Shown: piece by piece, positions 44,310-54,818 of the stretch
Position numbering within the stretch: position 1 is the stretch's first letter
How the letters are laid out: the number at the start of each line of letters is the position of its first letter
From: Symbiodinium natans
Lineage: Eukaryota > Sar > Dinophyceae > Suessiales > Symbiodiniaceae
Direction of reading: 5' to 3'
Length of the DNA stretch: 64,000 nt
Assembly: GCA_905221605.1 (NCBI GenBank)
Contig: CAJNDS010000522.1
Coordinates: 55,855-119,854, forward strand
Program-made: the position numbers and the translations under genes
The notes under the pieces: model-generated
Seen by the model: only the letters and a program-made list of their open reading frames with translations
Told to the model about the DNA's origin: nothing
Database searches by the model: none

Positions 44310-44662
44310 TGTTTGCCCAGCCCAGGCTTCGAAGGGGAGCAGGCTCGGCGGCAGCGAGAGCAGCAGAACCAGGAGCGGGCCACCCTCCAAACTGCAAGGG
44401 GCGCAAACATGAGATGCTGCCCACGATGCGGCAACCCCATCGAGAAGAACGCAGGATGTGAGCAGATGACTTGTGGCGCGCATGCGCATCAACAAGTCAC
44501 TCACCAGCATGGTTGTGGTCTTGAGTTTCACTGGAACCAGGCCCGCCCGTACCAACCACACCTGGCGGATGCGAGGCAACCGCCAGGCTATTCGGCCATC
44601 CTCACGTGGGTCGCGCAAGAACAGGACTGTGCACGGACCACGGTAGGCACTTCTAAAGTGTA
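44310..44662 (+). CDS. RNF213-like: RNF213-like gene: RING2/Rcat-like cysteine cluster
   Basis: The frame reads CCPRCGNPIEKNAGCEQMTC at 44412-44471, then about 20 residues rich in His and Gln, then HGCGLEFHW. The CPxC...IEKxxGCxxMxC...C...FxW pattern is that of the RING2 (Rcat) domain of RBR ubiquitin ligases, where the Cys in GC is the catalytic thioester site. Human RNF213 is also a transthiolation ligase, but uses an RZ finger here; the RZ pattern is not seen. The zinc-ligand spacing is longer than usual in the second half (an insertion of about ten residues), so zinc binding is not certain. RING1 and IBR parts are absent. It sits between the E3 shell-like exon and the C-terminal domain exons, where RNF213 has its own RZ finger. 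Confidence 0.6.
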
Positions 44663-44729
44663 AGAACCCAATCATGAGGCCTAAAGTCCTAGAGCCTCAA
44701 TTCACAGTTACACGCAATGCTAGTGCCCT

Positions 44730-44923
44730 GAATGCCCAGTGAACAGGACTACTCATCGGCCCAGGCGGCAGAGGCCGCGGAGGCCGCCCTGCATGGCCTC
44801 TCCATGGAGGACCGGCGCTACGCCATCGCCAACGCCTGCGCCTGCACCTTCTTGAAGAGGGACCAGAGCCAAGAAGAGTTGGCCAAGGTCTCGCTCTTTG
44901 AACACCCTAACTTTTTTTTTTTT

Positions 44924-44956
<33 letters not shown>

Positions 44957-47500
44957 ATTTGTTTTTCCCTTTCTCTCTCGCTCTCTGATTATTATACGCA
45001 TTTATACGCCCAATCCTGCTCCCTTCCTCTTCCACCACCGAGGCCTAGTGAGCCCTACACAAGTCACCTAAAAAGCACCCCCCCTACCCCCGCCCCCAAG
45101 CCTTGAAACGAGTGGCGCAGGCTCTCCTCGCGGAGCCCCCGGTCCCACTGCGAGCGGCCCTGGGCTTGCAGGATGCCAAGCTGGCCACCTGGCAGAAGAC
45201 CCAAGATGAACCCTAAAAGGGCTTATGAAGACCCAATGAAACCCTTAAAGGGTTTATGGTTCAAAATGGCTCATAACATACCTGAATGGGAATGTTGTAG
45301 TAGCATAGGCATAGGGTATATAGGGCCCCCAATTTTTCCCAACGCTTTTCTCCCTTTCCTCCAGCCAGCGCAGCAGCCCTTCGACCGAGGCCGCCATTGT
45401 CGCCATGCTGTGCGACACAAGACCCTTGAACCAGGACAGGCTAGTAGACCCTAGAACCCCTTAAAAAGGCCCTTTACAGGGTTGACTATGGGGATTATAG
45501 GGCCTAATAGCCCATCCTGGAAGGAGACTTCGCGCAGTCTCGTTGCGGCCGTCCTCTTGGGGCAAGACGACTGGGATGTGGCGGCGGCAGGGGATGCGAG
45601 GAACCGCGCACAGAGACTGCGGCATGCCGTGGTGAACCTCTTGGTGGCGGTCCTGGGGACGCCCAACAACAATCACCTCCTGATGCTCTTGCTTGAGCCC
45701 CGGGCCATGTTGAACAGCTACCCCGTGGGGTTCGTGTATGGTCTGTGCCCGGGTCCTGAGGGCTACCATTTCGACTGTGGCTGCGTGCTTGACGACCACG
45801 GGCACGCGATCAGAAATCGGCCGCCCCTGCGAAACGACCACTTACACTGGGTGAACTTCTGTAGCTGGGCCATGCTTTCGGTTGGCCTCCTGGTCTTCCC
45901 AGATAGCTGCGACAGCATTGATGAAGTTCTGACAAACCGCTATGTCGGAGAGGTGGACCCTAGAAACTTAAGGGGAGGTGCATCGCGGGCCGACATGGCT
46001 CGGAGCTTCGCCATGAACTACGCCATGCGCTGCTTCGAGTGCGTCTGCTCTCGGCAGGGGTTGACTGAGGAGGACCGCTCCTTGGCGTTCGCGCGGCTCT
46101 TCCATGACTTCCGCACTCGAGCAGTTGCAGGGCCCGTGGAGTTCAACCGCACCTTTTCTACCGCCGAAGCCCGACAAGCTTACGAGGAGATCTGGCGAGA
46201 CATGGTTGACGCGGTGGTCACGTCACTTCCAGATCTCAGGCGTGAAGCCCTGCAGGTCTCCAAGGCACAAGCTTGCAACACCTATCCTCTCATGTTCCCC
46301 TGAACCCCAAGCCTCCTAACCCTAAACCCTAAACCCTAAAATCTAACCCCTAAACCCCAAGTCTCCTAACCCTAGACCCCAAACCCTAAACCCGAAACCC
46401 CAAGTCTCCAAGGCACAAGGCCAGCTGGTGAGGTTGCAGGATTTCCGGGCATCCTTGAGCTACCTGTACAAGTTCTTCCATTCCTTCCAAGCCTGTGCTT
46501 TGGCACTGCCCTGGGAGCCGGAGTTCGCATTTGTGGCTGCCATCGCGAACCGCCGCGAAGAGCTTGCTCATCTACCCTTGCTCGGCCACTTCGTGCAGAT
46601 CCAGAACTGGATCTTCGATCGCCTCAATGGAGTCCTTCCGGCCAAATGCCTGGACTGCAGCTCAGTTGTCACCCAAAAAGCTCCACTACTGGGGGCCTCA
46701 GCCATGTGCGTACTTAGCAATTCAGCTCATGGCAGCATCTGCGTGAGGCAAGACCGACGTTTCACATGAAAAATCAGGTATGGGCGTAAGTTCATAGCTC
46801 TTTGTCTACGCTGAGGATCGGCCGCTGCTCGAACTGCTTCTTCTGCGCCAGCAGACAGATGACAGAATGGAATCCCGCAGCAACGCGCGACATTGCCAAT
46901 CCATTCGACACTCCTTTGATTGCTTCGTGCAGGGTTGGAAGCAGTTTCATGAAGCCAATCACGGCCAAATTCCCATCGAATGCCAGGCAGGGCGGGCGGC
47001 TATTGGCCTGGAGGCTGAGCAAACAAGGCTGGCCACGATTCAGGGCGATGGGAAAGAGTTGCCCTTGAGGTTCTTCCTGAGCGATGCAGATGCGAAGGGC
47101 CAGCCACAACTGGTGGCGGAGTATTTGTGCAGGATCTGGAACGAGGTGGTTGATGCAGCCATCAAAGCGCTGAGCCACATGCAGAAGGGCCACACAGCGA
47201 ACTGGGCCGCCCAGATGCGGAGAGCGGCGCCGGTGTGGTTGGCGGACCTCTTCTTCCAGGCACGGTCTGTTCAGAGATATCTGTGTCGACAAGACCCCAA
47301 TGCTGAATCTAGGGTCACAAGGCCTCACAACAGGGCCCTGGAAGATCACTTTAGAAAAGAAAAAAGAGACGGCTGAAAGAAGCGAAGTGAGCAACGCTCT
47401 CCAGGAGCAGTTGGTGGACGCCCTCACCAGCCAAGCCGTGGAGCGGGCTGTGCGGCGGAACCTCCGTGGTGCGGGAACCCTGGCACCAAGGACCCCCAGA
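44730..47500 (+). CDS. RNF213-like: RNF213-like gene: C-terminal domain exons
   Basis: Exons: about 44730-44888 (QAAEAAEAALHGLSMEDRR); about 45103-45206 (AQALLAEPPVPLRAALGLQD); about 45366-45444 (STEAAIVAMLCDTRPLNQD); 45512-46264, which includes VVNLLVAVLGTPNNNHLLML and a Cys/His-rich GLCPGPEGYHFDCGC; 46413-about 46700 (LPLLGHFVQIQNWIFDRLN), which parallels the RNF213 C-terminal word FLPEILALQRDLV; about 46870-47330 (SIRHSFDCFVQGWKQFHEAN, parallel to the RNF213 segment about 30 residues later); and about 47390-47500. The intron 46265-46412 is bounded by a 16-base exon duplication. A CT-rich microsatellite (44912-44990) fills the intron after the first exon. Confidence 0.62.
44912..44990. repeat. 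CT-rich microsatellite in an intron
   Basis: T run followed by (TC)n with a few breaks. Confidence 0.9.
45206..45360. mobile_element. Introner-like element, family E copy 2
   Basis: AACCCTTAAAGGGTTTATGG, then TTCAAAATGGCTCATAACATACC and TGAATGGGAATGTTGTAGTAG match the opposite-strand sequence of 40681-40735. It begins right after the exon ending QKTQ. Confidence 0.7.
45445..45511. mobile_element. Short AGGGCC/GGGTTG-type intron, possible family E relic
   Basis: A 67-base intron with CCTTAAAAAGGCCC at the left and GGGATTATAGGGCC at the right, between QDR and the WKETSRSLVA exon. Confidence 0.45.
46256..46419. mobile_element. Intron flanked by a perfect 16-base exon duplication
   Basis: GTCTCCAAGGCACAAG occurs at 46256-46271 and at 46404-46419. 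Splicing AAG|GCACAA...CCAAG|GCACAAG removes 148 bases, uses GC-AG, and joins VSKAQ to GQLVRLQDF in frame. The intron body is CCCTAAA-like repeat (46317-46400). Confidence 0.9.
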
Positions 47501-47639
47501 TGTCTGAAGCGAAGCCAACTTTCTGTAAAGTGGCTGGTGTAAAGTAGGTCCAGAGTCCTATGAGGCCTGCTAGGGTTTTCAACGAGGGCCTTTGTGAGAC
47601 ATCTTCTGGCTTTTGAGTGTGACTGGCCAGGATCGATTG

Positions 47640-49200
47640 GCAGGCAGCCCAGTTGGAGATCCTCAGCACTTCCTGGATCCACCGCATTCAGAAGCTGGAG
47701 TTCCCCGAGCTGCCGGAGTTCCGGACAAAACAAGCCCGGCCAGAGGCAGGAGCGACGCAGCAGGCCCTCAGCGATGCAAAGAGGGAGGAGCTCTTGGACA
47801 AGTTGGCCCGAATGCAGCTTATCGAGCTACAGACCTGCAGGGAGGCCGTTGCTCGGATCCTCTCGCAGCTCAGCTCCCCGCCTGCGTAGGAGTTCTCCTT
47901 TTGGCCTCCTTTTAGGCCATTTTCGCCTTGCCTCTCCTGTAAAGTACCTAGAGCTTTGCTCTCAGCGTCTCAGCGTTAGCATGGACACCTCAGTGCGCTT
48001 GTGATCCTGGAGCTGAGGTGCCCCAGGCGCGCCCCAGGCGGCTGCAGTCTTAGAGCTCGAGGAGGTTGCAGCGCAAGTGTCGCACCTGCCGGCCGCCATG
48101 GAGATTTTGGAGGGTGTTTCGACTGCCGCGCTTCCACAGCTCCTGCAGCTCCTCAAGGAGGAGAACGGGGAATTCAGTGGCTTCTCCTCGGTTCTGAAGG
48201 AGCCACCCCCAGTCGACTTGCAAGCGGCTCTGTGCAAGGGCTGGCCACGCCCGGCATCCTTGAAGAATGCCACAGACCTGGCAAAGAGAGATGAAGTTCT
48301 CAGAGAGACGATCACTGAGCTGGAGGAGGAAAACTTCGTGAACCACGTGATCAGCCAGGATACGACGCCTCTCCGAAAGCTCTACGCGGAGGCGCAGCTG
48401 TCTGACGTGCCATATAGCAATCCGCTTCATGGGCTCCCTGATGGCATTCATGGTCGGCACCTGGTTGCTGTGCTGCAAGCACTTCGCTTCATGCTTCGGG
48501 AGGTGCGTGCCAAAAAGGCTGAGCTGGATCGAGGCACGGTATGGAATCCAAGAGACGGCTTGAAACCTTTGCCGGGTTGGATCATGGATCACATGGACCA
48601 AGTGAAGGCCGAGGCAGCCCGGAACGCACACGACTCCCACTCGAGCGACTCGCATTCTGCAGAGGAGAAGGAGGCTTGGTGGGATGGCAAGCCAGACCAC
48701 ATCCCAGACGGATCGGCGCTACCCTCCATCCTCACGAGCGCCGATGTGGATGTGATTGGGTTTGTGTGGTGGGCATGCCAAGCAAACCTGGATGTCCCGG
48801 AGCATGTGAAGCGCTTCCTATCCAATACGTCCATCAGCCAGGTCTTGCAGCGTGCGGGCTTCCACGTGGACTCCATCCAAGAAGGGAGAAACCTTCAGGG
48901 CAGCGATGCCAAGCAGGAAGAGTGTCTCAATAAGTTCCTGGATATGCCGCCCGTCTGCAGACATGCAGTAACATCTTTCGTGAAGGACCCTAAACCCTAA
49001 ACCCTCAACCCTAAACCCTAAACCCTCAACCCTAAACCCTATAAACCCTAAACCCTCAACCCCCCAAAAAATTTTTCCGAGGTACGAGGCGCAGCTCGCT
49101 GCCTGTCCCCGCGACACAAGCACAGCTTGGCAGAGACCCCTCTCCGCCGTCACGCTGATCCCCTTGGAGTCCTTGCTCAACTGCCAGGCCCGCACCGTTC
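47640..49200 (+). CDS. RNF213-like: RNF213-like gene: further C-terminal exons
   Basis: About 47640-47886: STSWIHRIQKLEFPELPEFR, then a helical DAKREELLDKLARMQLIELQ; it stops at 47887-47889 if unspliced. About 48055-48985: EEVAAQVSHLPAAMEILEGV through a long helical frame to the telomere-type repeat (DVIGFVWWACQANLDVPEH, NKFLDMPPVCRHAVTSFV). About 49083-49200: YEAQLAACPRDTSTAW then LIPLESLLNCQA. No catalytic motif is recognised. A Ser/His/Asp-rich loop (48630-48660) looks disordered. Assignment to the same gene rests on strand, spacing and lack of any new start signal. Confidence 0.5.
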
Positions 49201-49270
49201 CTGAGGGTTTCGGGTTTAGGGTTTAGGGTTCAGGGTTTAGGGTTTATAGGGTTTGGGGTTTAGGGTGTGC
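48985..49270. repeat. Opposed telomere-type arrays bracketing an exon
   Basis: CCCTAAACCCTCAA units at 48985-49065 and TTTAGGG units at 49203-49270, with the small exon 49083-49200 between them. Confidence 0.85.
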
Positions 49271-49559
49271 CGCCCAGGATTTAAGGGTGGTGAGTGCCGA
49301 AGAGTTGAGGGTTCAGACCTCGTAGGGTGAGTTCTCTATGTTCGGGTGCCTGCCTTCGCTTCTTCTCGAAGCGAGATAGTATTTAGGGTAATTCAGGATC
49401 AAACGGAGTCACTGTTTCAGTTAAGTTAAGGCTTATCTAGATGCTGGCGTGATGAGTCCATTTTCATTCGTACAGTTTGCACGGTCTGATGCCTTCATGT
49501 TGTGAGGCAGTCGGAACTTCGAGCTAAACACTGAACTCTACGGCCCCATACTCTGTTGT

Positions 49560-51097
49560 ATGCACCCTGAGGAGTCGATCGACCCCGAAGCCGTGAGCAG
49601 TGAGCTGTGGAAGGTCACCGCCGAACGGTTCGGCTCTGCAGGCGACTTCTTGGGTTCTCGGGAATCCTTCCCCGGAGTCTTTTTTTTTTGCAGCTCTAGG
49701 CCCGATATATATATCTATATATATATATATATATATGTATGTGTATATTTATATACATGTAGCGAGACAGACAGAGACAGAGACTGATCAGAGACTCAGA
49801 CAGAGGCAGAGACAGAGATAAAGACGGAGAACGCCAGGCGAGTGCGTGCTGAAGCAAGTTTGGCAGCGCTTCGTCGAACGCTTTGGGAGGGTTTGCAGCG
49901 CTGACCTGGAGCGCGCGGTGGGCGGCGTCCTCGAGGAGGCAGTGGAGGGCCTCTTTCGGGATGCGTGTTGACTTCCTGGAATTCTGAACCGTGCAAGTAA
50001 GTCCTTAAGTCCTTGGGTGTATAGTCTGTTTAGGACATTCGGGTACACGGACTCAATGGAATGGAATGTTCTCAAACAAGCAGAGCTTTCACGCCCAAGA
50101 TTTCCTCCAGGAGATGCCCGCGATCCTGCAAGTGCCCAGGGAGGCCGAGACCGCAGCGGTTGCCGGCCGCAGCGTCCTGCTCAAGCATCGAGGCCAATAC
50201 TTCCGGGTGCTGTCTACGCAGGAAGGCCGAGCTCTGGCAACCCTAAACCCTAAACCCTAAACCCTAAACCCTAAACCCGTTTGTAGCGCTTGGGCACAGC
50301 AGCCTCTGATCGTATTGAGGGACCCTTTCTGTGACCCTTCAGGCGATTGTCGACCGGATCCACGCGCGAGCTCGGCTGCCTCGTTGATTCAGAGGTCCTG
50401 GCGCCGTCATGCGGCCCGCCAGGCTTTGGCCCTGGCGCAGAAACCTCTCCGAGATTCTCTCCGAGATTCCGAGGAGCACTCAGACCCCTTGCCATCTGAG
50501 GTGGCGTTGCAAAGGGTTTGGGAACTGCAAGGTTTAGGTGGGCAGCTAGGAAACCTTGTCTGGTCAGTCACGTGGGACTTGCTTGGGTTCGAGCATATTC
50601 GCTGCCAGGGCACTCCTGCTGGCAATGAGACTGGCGAGACCGCGGCTGTGGAGAACGAGAGCTGCCCCGATCCGAATATCGGCACTATCGGCATGTCCAC
50701 ACACACGGCACACAATGCAGAAGCCGGTCTTCCTACAGCTCTTCCCACGCTGCGCTTGCGCTCTGCCTGCTCAGCGGAGGGGCCTGATTCTCAGGAGAAG
50801 CTGGTTGACCAACATGCCGTAACCTTGGATACAGACAAGGACGACCTGCAAAGTCTACAAAGCTTTGCCCCGAGTCTTCCCAGCATGGTCTCCGAGTGGC
50901 AAGTCGTTGATGATCGGCAGCGGCTAGAGCGCTTCCTGCTTCCGGCAGAAGATGTCGGGTCCTGGAGGACATACGAGGTCCTACCGGATTGGGCGGGTGC
51001 TGAGAAATGCTTACCCAGCTTCGAGAAGGCCATGCAGACCTGGCTTCCGGAGAAAACCAAGGACAAGTTGACAAAGTCTGTGAGCAAAGACACTTAG
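49560..51097 (+). CDS. Tail exons with IQ motif, possibly the end of the RNF213-like gene
   Basis: Blocks: 49560-49680 (AVSSELWKVTAERFGSAGDF); about 49840-49970 (LKQVWQRFVERFGRVCSADL); about 50085-50240 (HAQDFLQEMPAILQVPREAE); and about 50345-51097, a 250-residue frame with a stop at 51095-51097. The last begins with an IQ-type calmodulin-binding word, SLIQRSWRRHAARQ, followed by a Ser/Thr/Asp-rich, probably disordered stretch and PAEDVGSWRTYEVLPDWAGA. No enzyme motif was seen. It could be a separate gene; nothing in the sequence settles this. Microsatellite (TA)n and (CAGA)n sequence lies in the intron at 49700-49825. Confidence 0.42.
49700..49825. repeat. TA then CAGA/GACAGA microsatellites
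   Basis: (TA)n at about 49707-49735, followed by CAGACAGAGA units at 49768-49825. Confidence 0.85.
50241..50279. repeat. Short CCCTAAA array in an intron
   Basis: Five CCCTAAA units between two probable tail exons. Confidence 0.85.
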
Positions 51098-51290
51098 GCT
51101 TGGACTGAGCTTGCTGAGCTTACCTCTTTCCCCAGTACGTACTACCTTTTTCCTGAGTCTCCCCGACGTGCCATGAGCCGAAACCCTATAGCCCTGAGCG
51201 GCTTTCAGCAAACTCTCAGCACTGGGTGAGACTGGGACACACTGGTCCAAGCTAGCTTCTTGGGAACCATCGTCGTGAAACAGCTGAGGA

Positions 51291-52335
51291 ATGCCAAAGG
51301 ATAGCCATCTCCATCAAGGCGCGTGCAACCGCGCAAGGGTCTGCCCGAAGCTGTGGCAGGGCTTCACTCATGCTGTGCTCAAGCCAAGCATCGTACAGAT
51401 AGGCTGCTTTGTGGCTCCAGCCTCTCTATGCCAGGACAAGTACGGCAAAACGGCACCCTCCAATCTGTCGAACGGCGAACTTTTTGTGCTTGTGGCGTAC
51501 GCGCTCGACGTGCGGAAGAAAGATTCAAATGCCAACTGGGACATGAACTTTTCTTCTCGACTGTCGAGGGTGGCCCGGCACCATCCTGGCAGCGATGACC
51601 CGATGTCCGTCTGCCTCGGCAACTTCAGCGGGGCTTTGGAAAAGCGCCTGACGAAGGAGCCCCAAACCCTCTACTGACTCTTGTCTGCAGCTACATTTGT
51701 TTTTGACAGCTCACTCCTATGCAGCCTCTGCAAGTGTGCTTTCGCTGCATCCTGGCACTTCAAGGCGGACTGACTCCAGAAGCGCTCCAAGCGCTCCGAG
51801 AGCAAGGCCTGAAGCAGGGCGACGTGGCGGGCTCCTCAGTCTCCATGTCCTGCTCTCGCTGCGCAGACTAGTAAGCATCATGGCAAAGTAGAGGGTGGGC
51901 AAGGGTTGTGGGTTGTGGTTGAGGGTGAAAGAACATTGTGCCAGTGGTAGGTGCTTGGGCACATGCGCCTTGCACTGGAGCGCTCCTCACACTAGGTGCA
52001 CCCTGCAACACAGGGGAAACAAACGACCCAACCATGCTCATCCCAGAGCTTTGCTTTACCTTAGTGGCCTTGACCCTGGTGCTCCGAGAGTTCCCCCCTC
52101 AACCCTAAACCCTAAACCCTAAACCCTAAACCCTAAACTCTAAGCCCTAAGCCCTAAGCCCTAAACCCTAAACCCTAAACCCTTGCTCATGCCCAGGTCT
52201 ACTGGCCTTGCTTCAGCAGCTTCACGCCGAGCCCCGACATCGCAGCCCTTGCCGCCGGTGCCGAGGGGGCTTTAGTGCGGCTGACCGCCGTGGCCAGCGA
52301 CCTCTCCGAATCCTGGTTGGCATCAGAGCTGTGAT
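51291..52335 (+). CDS. Possible downstream exons of unknown function
   Basis: 51291-51677 is a 128-codon frame (LSNGELFVLVAYALDVRKKD). About 51724-51870 reads LQVCFRCILALQGGLTPEAL and QGLKQGDVAGSSVSMSCSRC. After a CCCTAAA-rich intron (52099-52184), 52197-52335 opens behind CCCAG and reads YWPCFSSFTPSPDIAALAAG with a TGA at 52333-52335. The last two have convincing exon shape. I recognise no family. They may be the last exons of the gene before, or a small separate gene. Confidence 0.35.
52099..52184. repeat. CCCTAAA array in an intron
   Basis: About twelve CCCTAAA/CCCTAAG units. Confidence 0.9.
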
Positions 52336-54123
52336 GGCCTCCCAAGGTCCTAAGGGAAAGGTTACAGATGCCAGCACTCACATGAATGCGAGCAAGGTGA
52401 AACGGGTCACGTGTCGAGTACTCCCCGCCCTCCCCGGGCCTCCACCACCCTTTTGTCTTCACGGAGGAGCTCAGGGGCTCCCCAAGATGATTCTCGAAAA
52501 AGGGTGGAGGTTTGGGCAGGAGCCGAAATTCGCCCCACCCCCTTTTCGTTCATGTTGGAGGTTGTTCATGGAGGACATTTCTGGGACGCTCCTCGTCCTG
52601 ACTCAGATTCGAGGGCGCCTGCGCGAAGGTCGCCTGGGGGGTCAGCAGGGCACCACTTGGGACTCCCTAGGCCCGGGCACCAAAGTCCCAACTTCGACTC
52701 ACTGCAGACAAACCTTCAAAGCTCCTTGTAGTGGCTTTTCGGGGCCGGTCGGGGTGGTCGACGCCCGGCGTGTACAATTTCGCAAGACTGCGACGCACTG
52801 CGAACTGTGAACTAGACACTGGGGCCCACTGAGGGTAAGGTAATCTTGCGTGACGTGTGTCTAAACTCAGTCACAGCAAAAAGATGGACCAGGACATCGT
52901 GTAGTGTTGGGTTATGCTGTGTGGGTGCTCTGTCTTCGTAGCTGGGGAGTGCACGAGGGTCTGTGTGCTCTAATATAATCGAAGTACTCTGAGGAGTTTC
53001 GTGGAGCCTGCGGAGAGGAAGGCCGAATCACGAATTGGCTGTTTTCTCTGAAGCCCCAGGGTGCATGAAACTATCCCCAAATGGATGTCGCTGGATGCTT
53101 GGAACAATGGCTTCAGTGTGAGATCTTACGACTTGCGTCGATCCGCGTGTCAGGTGGGGAGTTTGTCCTGCAGCCAAACTGCCGCTTGAGCGTGGTTGGC
53201 GCTGCCATTCCAGGCCCACAGCGCATGAAGCAGACACAGTAGCTGCGGCAAGTGTGCGTACGGAGAACTATATAAGAACCTCATGACAACCCGTTGCGCG
53301 GTATGTGTTCCCATGATGCGTCTCACGCCTACACCGGTGCAGGGTGTGGGTTTAGGGGTTAGGGTTCCCCTCCAGGTCAACTTGCAGATGATGTCCCTGC
53401 GCAGTTTGTGGCATTGGAACTGGTGGAAGCCAACACTGACGATGAGGATGACTTCTAGTAGGGGCTGTTGCAAAGCTCCAGTTTCTGCGCTCTTGGTTTA
53501 GGGATGTTGAATTGAGACTTATCCTGCATTAGCTGTACAAGTAGCATGAGACCAAGGAAGGCTTTGCCTTTTAGGGTGGTTGGCCGTAGCATCGCCGGAG
53601 CAGCAGAAAGAATTCAGAATGTCTGCCGACCATTTGCTTGATGCAGTTGCAAGTGGTCGGTTGATTTACTTCGTTCCCGAAAGCGTTGGAAGTTCTCTTA
53701 AGGCTCTTTTAACTTCGCATCTCACTAGCGGAAAATGCTCTTGGGGAGCGCGGCGTGCGCAGTGCGAAAGTCGTCGCCTTCGGCCACTCGAAGCTCAAAA
53801 GGGCCAACCCTCTTGGCGGGCGCAGTGTGTCGCAATCGCCATCCTTGAACTGCCGTCGTTTTCTGCATCGTCGTATTCATCGGAATTGTCTTGGACTTAG
53901 GAAGCTCGAAAGTGGCAACCTCTCGCAATTTATGAGAGCGAGCGTCGTCGTCTCTGCCATCTGTCGTTTTATGTCGTGCATTCATGTACAGTCATGTGTG
54001 CTCGCGGTGTCTTTGTCGTCGTCGTTGGCCCTCCTACCGCCGGGGTTTTGTGTCGACATCCTCGTATCTCGTCCTTTGTGGACCCCCGCATCCGCATCTT
54101 CATCGCCTACAAATTCCTGCATT

Positions 54124-54215
54124 TAGATGATGATGGTGGCGGTGATGCTGCCGATGATGATGGTGATGGTGATGCCGGTGGTGATGATGATGATGACATA
54201 TTAATACTGATGACG
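54124..54215. repeat. GAT/GGT trinucleotide repeat
   Basis: A run of GATGATGGTGGCGGTGATG-like triplets that would encode Asp/Gly-rich protein. It sits in an open + frame (53976-54329), but no gene around it is convincing. Confidence 0.8.
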
Positions 54216-54239
54216 ACAACGACGATCACGATGCCCATG

Positions 54240-54288
54240 GTGAATGTGCTGTTCAAAACACTTTCGTGCTGTTCAAAACACTTTCGGG
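54240..54288. repeat. Direct 21-base duplication
   Basis: GTGCTGTTCAAAACACTTTCG occurs twice in direct tandem (about 54247 and 54268). Confidence 0.9.
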
Positions 54289-54775
54289 ACATGCGTTGTC
54301 TAGCTCAAGCCGAGGTGGCAGCACTGTAGCGCACCTGTCCTGCTGCACTGCCACATCTGCGTAGCCAGCCTTGCAAAGCTCGCCAGGTCCGCTGTACAAT
54401 CTTGTACAATTTAGTGTCCCAGCGGTCTCTCACTCACAGAGATGGCAGGCGGCCAATTGTTCTCCGTTCTTTAGTTATGAGTTGCTTTAGTTATGGGCAG
54501 CCACAAGTGCAGACACAGTGCGTTGTGTGCGCTGGAAAATGCTGGAAAGAAAAGGTTATGCTGACACAGTCCACTGATCGTCCGGAAAAGGGCATGGTTG
54601 AGTAGCCGATGAGCCCAGGTGATGCCCTGACACCCACGTCGACAACCTTTGATCGAACAGAGAAAAAAAGGGCAAGGAGCTCTTGTGATGAAGTCTCCAT
54701 TCGTCTTGCTCGCTTACTTCCGAAGCCCTTAGAGCATGTACATCTCTGTGTGTGATGGGTTCGTGGCCTGAGCAG

Positions 54776-54818
54776 GTGGTGGCTCGTGTAGGCTTAGGTG
54801 GCTCGTGTAGGCTTAGGA
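54776..54818. repeat. Direct 20-base duplication
   Basis: GGTGGCTCGTGTAGGCTTAG occurs twice in tandem. Confidence 0.9.

Noticed and set aside
53976-54329. Asp/Gly-rich 117-residue frame
   Set aside because: Its coding look comes from the GAT/GGT triplet array; flanks have no motif.
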